The notes beneath the pieces are model-generated. The model made no database searches and was not told the DNA's origin. It saw nothing but the letters and a program-made list of their open reading frames with translations. A stretch of 64,000 bases of DNA, taken from assembly GCA_964584315.1 (NCBI GenBank), contig CAZOZO010000007.1, positions 1 to 64,000 of the forward strand, written 5' to 3'. The translations under genes were made by a program, and so were the position numbers. This document shows, in pieces, positions 7,702 to 16,095 of the stretch (its first letter is position 1; the number at the start of each line of letters is the position of its first letter). This DNA is from CAXXOK01 sp964584315 (GTDB lineage Bacteria; Bacillota; Clostridia; Christensenellales; Aristaeellaceae).

Positions 7702-8778
7702 ATGAAGCGAAAACGCCGCAAAACCGTCTTGATTCCGCTGGTCTTCACCGTGCTGGCTGCCACCGTCGCGCTGGCGCTGTGGGCGCTGCGCATCCCCGAA
7801 GGAGTGAAGTTCGCCATGGCGCTTACACCCGGCTGGAACCTCGCCAACACGCTGGATGCACATGGCCTTGGCAACGGCGCGGGCGACCCCGCCGTCTACG
7901 AGGCCTACTGGGGCAGCGCGCCCGTGACCGAGCTGCAGATTGGCATGATCGCCGCCGCGGGCTTCCACACGCTGCGCGTGCCGGTCACGTGGTATGAGCA
8001 CATGGATGCCAAGAATCGCATCGACCCCACATGGCTTGACCGGGTGCAAACCGTGGTGGACTGGGCGTTGGATCACGGCATGTTCGTGATCGTGAACGCC
8101 CACCATGACGCGTGGTACGAGCCCGACCCCGCCAAACTGCAAACCGCGCTGGCCACCTTGCGCGATGTGTGGGGGCAAATCTCCCTGCGGTTCCAGTCAT
8201 ATGACGGCCACTTGCTCTTCGAGGGGATGAACGAACCCCGCCTGCTGGGCCACCCCGATGAATGGGCCGCAGGCACCCCCGAAGCCCGTTCCTGTGTAAA
8301 CGCCCTGAACGCCGCCTTTGTGGAAACCGTGCGCGCGTCCGGCGGGCAAAACGCAACGCGCTATCTGCTGGTGCCGGCCTATGCCGCCAGCGTGCGGGAG
8401 GATGCGCTTGCTGCCCTCGTTCTGCCCAAGGACGACCACCTCATGGTTTCCGCCCACCTTTACGCGCCTTATGGTTTTGCCCTCAGCGAGGCGGGCACCG
8501 CGGACTGGTCGCCAGACAGCGAAGCGGATATGGCTGAGCTGCGCGATGCGTTTGAAAGGCTCAAACGGCTCTTTGTGTCCCGCGGCATCCCTGTTGTGGT
8601 GACCGAGTTTGGCGCATTGGACAAGCACAACGAGCCTGCGCGCGTCGCGTGGGCGACCACCGTGACCCGCCTCGCGCGGGAGAGCCGCATCCCCTGCCTG
8701 TGGTGGGATACCTCGCTGCTATGTACCGAGACTCGCACCTGGCGCTATCCCGCGCTGCTTACGGCACTGGTGCGCTGA
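7702..8778 (+). CDS. GH5 endoglucanase, membrane-anchored or secreted
   Basis: This 358-residue glycoside hydrolase family 5 enzyme should cut beta-1,4-glucan. A Lys/Arg-rich start and a hydrophobic stretch (about 9-28) form a signal or anchor. Catalytic marks are in order: GWNLANTLDA (44-53), the Arg of LRVPVTW, VNAHHDAWY, the acid/base Glu in MNEP (Glu178), VSAHLYAPY, and the nucleophile Glu in VTEFGA (Glu302). I take ATG 7702; ATG 7696 is an alternative. Its 3' end overlaps by 20 bases the 3' end of the opposing membrane-protein gene, which is in an operon with bcsA. Glucanases beside cellulose synthases usually trim the nascent glucan, so I infer that role rather than plant-cellulose digestion. 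Confidence 0.9.
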   Translation: MKRKRRKTVLIPLVFTVLAATVALALWALRIPEGVKFAMALTPGWNLANTLDAHGLGNGAGDPAVYEAYWGSAPVTELQIGMIAAAGFHTLRVPVTWYEHMDAKNRIDPTWLDRVQTVVDWALDHGMFVIVNAHHDAWYEPDPAKLQTALATLRDVWGQISLRFQSYDGHLLFEGMNEPRLLGHPDEWAAGTPEARSCVNALNAAFVETVRASGGQNATRYLLVPAYAASVREDALAALVLPKDDHLMVSAHLYAPYGFALSEAGTADWSPDSEADMAELRDAFERLKRLFVSRGIPVVVTEFGALDKHNEPARVAWATTVTRLARESRIPCLWWDTSLLCTETRTWRYPALLTALVR

Positions 8779-10651
8779 GCCCGGTTGCTGCGAAGGTCTC
8801 CTTTACGCCATACACGCCCACGTCGCCAGCAAGGCCGGTGTGGGCTTTCATGAATGCCTGTATGGCGGGGTCGCTCTCCACGATCGCGAAGTAGTCATAG
8901 CCCTGCACTTTGGCAAGCAGCGCGTCATCCGCAGCGGCGGCGGTATCTACCTTGGGCGTAAACAGCAGGTAACGCCCCACATACCGTAGATAATCGTTTG
9001 TTACCTGCCCGTCGGTATCGGGCGCATACAGCAGGTAGCGGCTGGTATCGTCCTGCGCCCAGTGGTCGCCCAGCACCGTCTCGGCATGGGCGGGCAAGGT
9101 ATTGGGGTAATTCTCCTGCAGCAAGTTCATGCCGTAGAGGTCGCTCATCAAAAACAGTGCAGCGACGATAAAAGCCGCGAGCGTCGCGCCCTGATAGACG
9201 CGCTTGGTTTGCAGGGATTTGAACGCACGGTAGTCGCGCTCTTCTCCCTGCTGCACGTAGAGGGAACGCTCCACATCGCGCGACGCGCACAGCGTGAGCG
9301 CGCCGATCACGAACAGCACCATACTGGAGGCGTAGCGCTCAAAGCCTGCCAGTCGCAGCGCCTCGTCCGTGGGCATCGCCACCAGATAGAACGCGAGGAT
9401 GCCAGCGTAATAGACGATCATCAGCACGTCCATCAAGACCAGCACGCGCAGCAGCTTCCACTTCATGCCAAAGCCGATGCGCGCATTGAGCCATGCCACC
9501 AAAGCAAGCATGTTCACGAGCAGTAGCCCCTGCGTGGCCAGCTGATCCAGTGAGGTGACAGACTTTACGAACAGATCCACAATGGTCTTGACCTGCTCGG
9601 GTGTTTTATCGGGGATGAGCGCCGCCAGATTGTTCCAATCAAGCCCCTTGAGCATATCGAGGCTTATGTGGAACTTGCTGGGCTCGCCTGCGAAGGCGCT
9701 GCTCACATGCGCGTTCCAGAACAGAAGCGGTATGAACGCCGCCACGATGGCAAGCAGCGCGCCCAGCCAGGAGAGCATCCGCACCGTGAGGCGCTGTCGC
9801 GCGCGGGACACGCGCCCCGCATACAGCAGATAAAGGAAGGCGGGGATGGCGAAGAACACGCCCGTGTTTTTTACGATCAGCAGCATCCCCAGCACCGGTA
9901 TGCTTGCCAGACAGGCGGTATGGTACTTCTTCGCGCTCTCGGTGATGCCCGCGATGGCGCCCAGCGCGAACAGCGGCAGCAGGTAATCCACCAGCAGGTT
10001 GTTCACGCGGATGCTGATGTTGAAAAAACTCATGATCGCCGCGCCAAGGCCGATGATCGCCGCCAGCAGGAATCTCTTGTTGTCTCGCATCACACCGTGG
10101 AAGGCATAGAAACAGGCGAAGATCAGCATCAGCTGCCCCACGAGCATCACGCCGTCGCCGCGGCCCACGATCTTGCACACATAATACAGAAACGACGATG
10201 TGCCCAAGGGGTAGTTCTTGAAGTCGATCAGGCGGCTGGCCGCATCCGGGATCGCGTCGGTCACCAGCATTTGCTTGACCACCAGCGCCCAGTGGGAGAA
10301 GTTGTCATAATGGATTAGGCGGTAGTTGAGCAGGCTGGCGCACGCGACCCAAAACCAGAGGATGTAGAGCACGTTAATCAGGTTGAGCACCGGTCTACGA
10401 AACGCGATGTGCATCCTGCGCGCCACCGCCACCACGAGCAGCAGCACAAATCCGAGCCCGAAAACCACATATGCGGCGGTGCTGAGCACGCCTGCCAGCC
10501 CCGCGAAGAACATCGCCAGCCCCATCACCGACAGGCTGAACAAGAAACTGAAGTACGTCGGGATACGCAGAAACGCGCGGGCAAAAGCCACATAGCCCAG
10601 CAACGACGCAAACAGCGCCCCGAACCGCAGCAGCACAAACACCCACGTCAT
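8759..10651 (-). CDS. Large polytopic membrane protein, GT-C-like, partner of BcsA
   Basis: This 630-residue protein has about a dozen membrane segments and a C-terminal soluble domain of roughly 110 residues. After the first segments comes the loop RLIHYDNFSHW, followed by NYPLGTSSFLYY; an acidic loop of this shape near a His/Trp is seen in GT-C-fold glycosyltransferases and polysaccharide polymerases, so I call it GT-C-like with caution. ATG 10651 overlaps the bcsA stop (ATGA), so it is translationally coupled to bcsA. It takes the position where Gram-negative operons have bcsB, but it does not resemble BcsB. It may glycosylate, polymerise or help export the bcsA product. The upstream start at 10711 lies inside bcsA and is rejected. 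Confidence 0.7.
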   Translation of the reverse strand: MTWVFVLLRFGALFASLLGYVAFARAFLRIPTYFSFLFSLSVMGLAMFFAGLAGVLSTAAYVVFGLGFVLLLVVAVARRMHIAFRRPVLNLINVLYILWFWVACASLLNYRLIHYDNFSHWALVVKQMLVTDAIPDAASRLIDFKNYPLGTSSFLYYVCKIVGRGDGVMLVGQLMLIFACFYAFHGVMRDNKRFLLAAIIGLGAAIMSFFNISIRVNNLLVDYLLPLFALGAIAGITESAKKYHTACLASIPVLGMLLIVKNTGVFFAIPAFLYLLYAGRVSRARQRLTVRMLSWLGALLAIVAAFIPLLFWNAHVSSAFAGEPSKFHISLDMLKGLDWNNLAALIPDKTPEQVKTIVDLFVKSVTSLDQLATQGLLLVNMLALVAWLNARIGFGMKWKLLRVLVLMDVLMIVYYAGILAFYLVAMPTDEALRLAGFERYASSMVLFVIGALTLCASRDVERSLYVQQGEERDYRAFKSLQTKRVYQGATLAAFIVAALFLMSDLYGMNLLQENYPNTLPAHAETVLGDHWAQDDTSRYLLYAPDTDGQVTNDYLRYVGRYLLFTPKVDTAAAADDALLAKVQGYDYFAIVESDPAIQAFMKAHTGLAGDVGVYGVKETFAATGLSAPVP

Positions 10652-12951
10652 ATGCTCGACCTCCGTTTGCGCATCTCCACCGTATTCTCGGTGTCGGGAT
10701 GGGCGGCCCACTCCGTGAGCGCCTTGAGGAACTCCTCGCTACGGTTGATCTCCTCCAGGTTGAGCACCTTCATCAACCGCTCGTTGGGCTCCAGCGGGCG
10801 ACCCTTGGCAGGCGCGCATACAATGCGGCAGCGATCGTTCAGGCGAATGGTCACCTGCGCGGGTTTGGGCCTGGGCAGCACAAGGTTGCGCACCAGCAGG
10901 AAGCGGTAGCTGAAGTCTACCACCGTGCCGTTGCCGCCTTCTTCAAACTGCACAAAACGGTCGATCTGCACGCGCGGCTCGGTGCGTCGCTCGGACACGG
11001 GCCTGTTCATCCGCTGCGCCTGATTGTTGATGATGTCGTCCACGATGGTCATCCAGCTGTTCATGCGTTTGGGCAGCGAGTGCGGGCGGTCGTAAATGAT
11101 CTGCAGATACTGCCGCCAGTTGGGCTCGCTCATGCGCACCACGGCACAGTGATAGCGCCAAAGGCCCTCCTCGCTGTCCACATAGAGCACCTGCGCGGTC
11201 ATGGAAACCTGATAGCGGTCGTTGCTCAGGCGCATGGTAAGCTGTGTGCGATCCGGCACATATACAGGCTGCGGCAACGTGAACATGATGCCGCCCTCGG
11301 AAACGTTCTCGGTCACGGTTTCGATGGAGTAACCCGCGTAGGACACGCATAGCGGTATGCGGGCGTTGAAACGCTCGCTCTGCCTAAGGGCGCGGCGGCC
11401 AAGCATGAAGAACACTGCGTATAAAAGCGTAACGATATTGAACAGCAGCCAAAATATAATGAAGGAACCATATAGCAGCGCCATGCCGCTTTTGCCCATC
11501 ACAAAGCGGATAAGGGCCGCCAGCGACAAGCCGAGCATGATCACCTGCGGCAGCAGGTAGAGTGCCTTACGATCTTTCTGCTGCCTCTTTTTATCGGTCA
11601 CTTTGAACTTTTTCTGCTTGATGCCGATGGTTTCCAGCAGCACGGGAATCGTGAGGTACGGCGCAAGCGTGATGTCGACCACCTGATTCCACCGCTGGTT
11701 ACGGATATTGCTGGAGAAAAACCGCTCCGCAATGTAGTGAAAGATGCCGTTGGGCAACCAGAACAGTGTGAGCTGCATGATCGTACATGCCACGATGCGT
11801 ATATCGAACAGCGCGAACACGATAGGCGCGAACGTGAACACCAGCCGCTGCGCGAACGACCACCAGTACAGGAAACTGCTCATATAGCTCCACTTGGCGT
11901 TGAAGCTCAGGTGCTTGTTGAACGGCACCTTGCAGTTCTTGATGGACTGGATCACCCCGCGTGCCCAGCGCGCGCGCTGGCCGATCATACCCTTGATGGT
12001 AGTGGTGGCCAGACCGCTTGCCTGCACCTTTTCGGTAGCGTAGCAGGTGTAGCCGGCCATCTGGATCATCAGGCCCGTCTCAAAATCCTCGGTGATGGTA
12101 TCCGTGGGGAAATTGCCGATATCCACGAGCGCCTGCCGCGCGATGAGCGTGTTGCTGCCCGTGTAGGCGATGGCATTGACGCTGTTGCGCATCACGTTGA
12201 TCTCGCGGCTGAAAAAATCCTGCTCGTTGGGGATGTTCTGCTCCGCATAAAGGTTGAACTGGAAGAGGTCGGGGTTATAGAAGCTTTGCGGCGTCTGGAT
12301 CAGGCCAATCTTGAACTTGGGGTCCACCTCTTCGGGGGCGCGGGGCACCCACTGACCGTTTTCGTCACGCTTTACATAGGGCGTGTAGAAATAGGGCACC
12401 GTCTCCATCAAAAACGTGTGACGCCCGATCATGTCCGCATCGAAAGTGGCGACCAGCGGGCTTGTGGTCAGGCGCAGCGCATTGTTGAAGTTGCCGGACT
12501 TCGCTTCCTTGTTGCCAGCCAGGCCCAGGTAGCCGATGCCGAAGTGCTTTGCCAGTTGCGCCACCTCGGGGCGGTTGCCGTCGTCGCACAGGTAGATGTG
12601 CACCTTGTCGGGGTCCGGGTAATCAAAGTTCAGGCAGGCGTTTATGGTTTTGTAGAGCAGCTCGGGCTCCTCGTTGTGGGTGGCGACCAGCACATCCACA
12701 TCCGGGTACCAGCTGGCGGGTATCTGCGGCAACGTCAAATCCACCTGCACGCTCTGCGCCTTGCGCAGGTACAGCTCATACGAGCCCAGCGCCGCGGCGA
12801 TCTCGCTGACGAGCAGCAGGATGCCGAACACCGCGGAAAACGCGCCATCCTGCAAAGGCACAGTGAAAAAAGCCCTCCACACCAGATACACCATGGAGGA
12901 CAGCGTCGCCAGTACAAAAATGACATTGGCTAATTTACGGTTGTTCAGCAT
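10648..12951 (-). CDS. bcsA: Cellulose synthase-like GT2 glycosyltransferase with PilZ domain
   Basis: This processive family-2 transferase (767 residues) should polymerise UDP-glucose into a beta-glucan and push it through its own membrane channel when c-di-GMP is bound. Two membrane segments precede the catalytic domain, which shows all four motifs: DDG (123-125), DAD (171-173), TED (287-289) and QRARW (325-329). More membrane segments follow (about 355-515), then a PilZ domain with RQSER (523-527) and NVSEGG (549-554), the c-di-GMP-binding RxxxR and [D/N]xSxxG. A second segment repeats the pattern in degenerate form (RRTEPR near 655-660, DFSYRF 679-684). ATG 12951 has AGGGGG nine bases upstream; ATG 12969 has none. 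The exact polymer is inferred. Confidence 0.9.
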   Translation of the reverse strand: MLNNRKLANVIFVLATLSSMVYLVWRAFFTVPLQDGAFSAVFGILLLVSEIAAALGSYELYLRKAQSVQVDLTLPQIPASWYPDVDVLVATHNEEPELLYKTINACLNFDYPDPDKVHIYLCDDGNRPEVAQLAKHFGIGYLGLAGNKEAKSGNFNNALRLTTSPLVATFDADMIGRHTFLMETVPYFYTPYVKRDENGQWVPRAPEEVDPKFKIGLIQTPQSFYNPDLFQFNLYAEQNIPNEQDFFSREINVMRNSVNAIAYTGSNTLIARQALVDIGNFPTDTITEDFETGLMIQMAGYTCYATEKVQASGLATTTIKGMIGQRARWARGVIQSIKNCKVPFNKHLSFNAKWSYMSSFLYWWSFAQRLVFTFAPIVFALFDIRIVACTIMQLTLFWLPNGIFHYIAERFFSSNIRNQRWNQVVDITLAPYLTIPVLLETIGIKQKKFKVTDKKRQQKDRKALYLLPQVIMLGLSLAALIRFVMGKSGMALLYGSFIIFWLLFNIVTLLYAVFFMLGRRALRQSERFNARIPLCVSYAGYSIETVTENVSEGGIMFTLPQPVYVPDRTQLTMRLSNDRYQVSMTAQVLYVDSEEGLWRYHCAVVRMSEPNWRQYLQIIYDRPHSLPKRMNSWMTIVDDIINNQAQRMNRPVSERRTEPRVQIDRFVQFEEGGNGTVVDFSYRFLLVRNLVLPRPKPAQVTIRLNDRCRIVCAPAKGRPLEPNERLMKVLNLEEINRSEEFLKALTEWAAHPDTENTVEMRKRRSSI

Positions 12952-13047
12952 GGCATCATTCCCCCTCATTCAGGGGTATCGGGGTGCCCGCGCCCCACCA
13001 TCCATCGCGGGACAATAGGGCGTTGTCCGCGCATTTCTTACACTGCC

Positions 13048-13076
13048 AGTATAGTGCGGATAGCGCGTGGTGTCAA
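13048..13076 (-). promoter_or_regulatory. Strong sigma-A promoter of the bcsA operon
   Basis: On the minus strand a perfect TTGACA (13071-13076), a 17-bp spacer and TATACT (13048-13053) lie about 97 bases before the bcsA ATG. The leader is about 90 nt and holds no recognisable riboswitch. Confidence 0.75.
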
Positions 13077-13704
13077 GCTGGAAGTACGGATTATCGCCAT
13101 CGCGCACGCAGCAAAACGCTTACATGTGCAACCTTTTTCGCAGTGTAGTTGGTGCTGTATTTATAATCACGCAAAAATTCTCTTCGCATCCAAGAAGGTG
13201 AAATATCCCTTTCGCGTCGAATATTTGTACGGACTTCTCCTGTTTGGTGATACTAAGGTCTTCCTGTCGCAGGCACATCCGAACAGGTTGTTCTGCGGCG
13301 CAGCTTACAGCACTTAATCAGAATAAGGGTGGCACTCGTGGAAAGCACAAAACCTTCCTTTGCTCGGCAGGATTAGTCCGTATCGCTTGAACGGTAGCGC
13401 ATCAGTCTTGTACAGTGGTTTTTTGCCTTTCTGGGTCGGGCGGATCGTGACACGCACCGCGCAAACAGCGGCAGGCGCTACACCGCCACCCGTCCCTTTC
13501 ACCAGACGCTCGCGGTTTGAATCCGGTTATCCTCGGTGCGCTGTCTTCGCTCCCTCTTCTTTGTTTGCACTGCCGCGGCTCGTTGTGCGCAAATCTCTGT
13601 CCCCATATGGCTTGCGTTGGCCGTCTGTCCGAGGCAACGCGTGCCATTGGGCCGAGCATGGCGCAGCTTTGCGCGGCAATCAAAATCCATGCTATTTTTA
13701 GATC
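13077..13704. other. Intergenic region upstream of bcsA and araA
   Basis: About 630 bases with lower GC near 13130-13260 and no open frame that looks like a protein. A GGTTTGAATCC stretch near 13512-13524 resembles a tRNA T-arm but no matching tRNA body was found. I see no other feature. Confidence 0.5.
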
Positions 13705-13717
13705 AGGAGGAGTATCT

Positions 13718-15190
13718 ATGCTCAGGGATCATGAATTCTGGTTTGTGGTCGGTTCCCAATTCCTCTACGGCCCCAAGGTGCTGGACACCGTGGCCGCGCG
13801 CGCGGCCGAGATGGCCGATAGCCTCAACCGCAGCGGCAACCTGCCCTGCAAGGTGGTCTACAAGGTGACCGCCAAAACCAATCAGGAGATCACGGACCTC
13901 GTGCGCGAGGCCAACCACGACCCGTGCTGCGCGGGCATCATCACATGGTGCCACACCTTCTCCCCTAGCAAGATGTGGATCAACGGCCTCACGGCGCTGC
14001 AAAAGCCTTACTGCCATCTCGCCACGCAGTATGGCACAGCCATCCCAAACGAAGAGATCGATATGGACTTTATGAACCTGAACCAGTCCGCGCATGGCGA
14101 CCGTGAACACGGATTTATCGCCGCGCGCCTTCGGATGCCCCGCAAGGTGATCGCGGGCCACTGGCAGGACAGCGACCTGCAAAAGCGCCTCGGCGATTGG
14201 ATGCGCGCCGCCGTTGGCGTGGCCTTTTCCAAGAGCTTGCGCGTGATGCGCTTTGGCGACAACATGCGCGAAGTGGCCGTGACCGAAGGCGACAAGGTGG
14301 AAGCCCAGATCAAGCTGGGCTGGCAGGTGAACACCTGGCCCGTGGGCACGCTGGCGGAGTACATGGGCGCGGTGACCGAGGCTGAGGTGGACGCGCAGGT
14401 GGATGTGTACCGCGCCGCCTACACACTGCCCGCCGGTGACCTTGCCCCCGTGCGCTACCAGGCGCGCGAGGAGATCGCCATGAAGAAGATGCTCGACGAG
14501 CAGGGCTGCATGGCGTTTAGCAATACGTTCCAAGACCTGTACGGCATGAAGCAGCTGCCGGGGCTGGCCTCGCAGCACCTGATGGCGCTTGGGTACGGCT
14601 ACGGCGGCGAAGGCGACTGGAAGGTTTCCGCCATGACGGCCATCCTCAAGGCCATGGGCGAAGGCAAAACCGGCGGCACCGCCTTCATGGAGGATTATAC
14701 CTACCACCTCGTAAAGGATAACGCCCTGAGCCTTGGCGCGCACATGCTGGAGGTTTGCCCCTCCATCGCGCAGGACAAACCCCGCATCGAGGTGCACCAG
14801 CTTGGCATCGGCGACCGGGAGGATCCCGCCCGCCTCGTATTCGAAGGCCGCGCGGGCAAGGCCATCGTGGTCAGCCTGATCGACATGGGCGGACGCCTGC
14901 GCCTGATCTGCCAGGACGTGACGTGCGTCAAGCCTATCATGGATATGCCCAACCTGCCCGTGGCGCGTGTGATGTGGAAGCCCGAGCCCGACCTTGCCAC
15001 CGGCATCGAGTGCTGGATCATCGCAGGCGGCGCTCACCACACCGTGCTCAGCTACGATGTGACCGCCGGTCAGATGCGCGACTGGGCCTCCATGATGCAG
15101 ATCGAGTACGTACATATCGGCGCGGATACCACGCCCGAGAAGCTGGAAGACGAGCTTTTCCTCAAAGATATCGCCTGGAAGCTGCGCTGA
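13718..15190 (+). CDS. araA: L-arabinose isomerase
   Basis: AraA converts L-arabinose to L-ribulose (and D-galactose to D-tagatose) with a Mn2+ site. The 490-residue length fits the family (about 500). Recognisable stretches are FWFVVGSQFLYG at the start, ITWCHTFSPSKMWI, LATQYGTAIPN, GYGYGGEGDWK with a metal-binding Glu, FMEDYTYHL with Glu and His, and IAGGAHHT near the C-terminus with His. ATG 13718 has AGGAGG seven bases upstream. No araB, araD, araR or sugar transporter lies in the window, so it stands alone here, closed by its own terminator. A long minus-strand frame over it is a shadow. Confidence 0.95.
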   Translation: MLRDHEFWFVVGSQFLYGPKVLDTVAARAAEMADSLNRSGNLPCKVVYKVTAKTNQEITDLVREANHDPCCAGIITWCHTFSPSKMWINGLTALQKPYCHLATQYGTAIPNEEIDMDFMNLNQSAHGDREHGFIAARLRMPRKVIAGHWQDSDLQKRLGDWMRAAVGVAFSKSLRVMRFGDNMREVAVTEGDKVEAQIKLGWQVNTWPVGTLAEYMGAVTEAEVDAQVDVYRAAYTLPAGDLAPVRYQAREEIAMKKMLDEQGCMAFSNTFQDLYGMKQLPGLASQHLMALGYGYGGEGDWKVSAMTAILKAMGEGKTGGTAFMEDYTYHLVKDNALSLGAHMLEVCPSIAQDKPRIEVHQLGIGDREDPARLVFEGRAGKAIVVSLIDMGGRLRLICQDVTCVKPIMDMPNLPVARVMWKPEPDLATGIECWIIAGGAHHTVLSYDVTAGQMRDWASMMQIEYVHIGADTTPEKLEDELFLKDIAWKLR

Positions 15191-15220
15191 CAGGCCGCTG
15201 AAAGCCGCGTGAACCGGCAA

Positions 15221-15249
15221 GGGAGGAGGCACATGCCTTCTCCCTTTTT
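15221..15249 (+). terminator. Rho-independent terminator of araA
   Basis: A 10-bp stem with one G-T pair (15221-15230 with 15235-15244), 4-nt loop and five T, 30 bases after the araA stop. Confidence 0.85.
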
Positions 15250-15543
15250 AATGGGTGGCCTGCGATGCTCCTCGAGCCGCCTTAACGCCCCCGGCCGCAT
15301 CCGGCCTGCATCATGCTGATTCCGTTATCCAACCATCCCGCCGCATCCCTTTCCTTCTTAATCATATCCCTTGCAGTGTTCGGCAGCCGATCGCGTCCTG
15401 CTTCGTTCGCTTCAAGTGCGTACACGTCGAACCGATCTGCGCCCCATACCAAGACTGCGCATACGTCGCATGTGCGCTCTTCTTCGCGGACCCTGCCCAA
15501 ACGCGGACCGGCTCGCCTCTTCGCTTTCTAATCAAACCCTCAC
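15250..15543. other. Gap between araA and the small membrane protein
   Basis: About 290 bases. I see no gene, repeat or RNA; open frames on both strands are short and lack ribosome sites. Confidence 0.5.
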
Positions 15544-15571
15544 TTGACGTGGTGGGAAAACCAGATATAAT
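15544..15571 (+). promoter_or_regulatory. Promoter of the small membrane protein, possibly serving secDF
   Basis: TTGACG (15544-15549), 16-bp spacer, TATAAT (15566-15571), 39 bases before the ATG at 15611. Confidence 0.65.
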
Positions 15572-15610
15572 GACAGGTGCTATCAATGACAGTATGATGG
15601 AGTGCGTTTG

Positions 15611-15979
15611 ATGCTTGGCTTAAGGCGTTTTGGGGCGGTGCTTGTGGCGCTCATCATGGTGGGCGCCTGTTTTGTGTTGCCCCTGAACACCCCCGCCGCG
15701 GCATCGATGCCGATGCGCGCGACCGCCGGTCACATGATACCACTCCGTTTCGCGCATGAAGAACAGCCTCTCGACTACGTGCTCCGCCCCTGCACGGCTC
15801 TGTTGCCCGAGCCCAATCAGCCCAATTGTCGGCAAACGTTTATCCATGTGGCACTGGCCGTGCTGCTGGCTCTGCTTACGCTGCTGTTTGGCATTTGCAT
15901 TTTACCCGAAAAAGTCAAGCCGCCGCACATCATCTTCGCCTTTTGCCATGCGCTTCGTGCGCCGCCCGCTGCTGCCTGA
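15611..15979 (+). CDS. Small two-helix membrane protein upstream of secDF, unknown function
   Basis: This 122-residue product has a positively charged start and a hydrophobic segment (about 8-28) that ends in an AAA-like signal-cleavage region, a polar middle with Cys residues (CTALLPEPNQPNC), and a second strong membrane segment (about 84-103) with a basic, His-containing tail. A good promoter and a GGAG ribosome site about eight bases before ATG 15611 support it as real. It precedes secD by 116 bases in the same direction. I do not recognise the family. Confidence 0.55.
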   Translation: MLGLRRFGAVLVALIMVGACFVLPLNTPAAASMPMRATAGHMIPLRFAHEEQPLDYVLRPCTALLPEPNQPNCRQTFIHVALAVLLALLTLLFGICILPEKVKPPHIIFAFCHALRAPPAAA

Positions 15980-16095
15980 GGCCGTCGGTCACGCGGGCTT
16001 TTACCGTGGAGGGGGCGCTTTTTTTGTGCCGCCCGTCGCGGTGCCTGAGCGTGCAAGCATTCGGGAACACATCACGATGAAAAGAGGGAATCCCC

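Noticed and set aside
11737..12933. 398-codon plus-strand frame
   Set aside because: It lies antisense to bcsA; His/Arg/Gln-rich shadow of a GC-rich gene.
13390..13530. tRNA-like fragments (GGTAGCGC near 13392, GGTTTGAATCC near 13512)
   Set aside because: Acceptor stem and properly spaced arms are missing; no cloverleaf forms.
13703..15232. 509-codon minus-strand frame
   Set aside because: Complete antisense overlap with araA, which has all family motifs; the frame is His/Gly/Val-rich.
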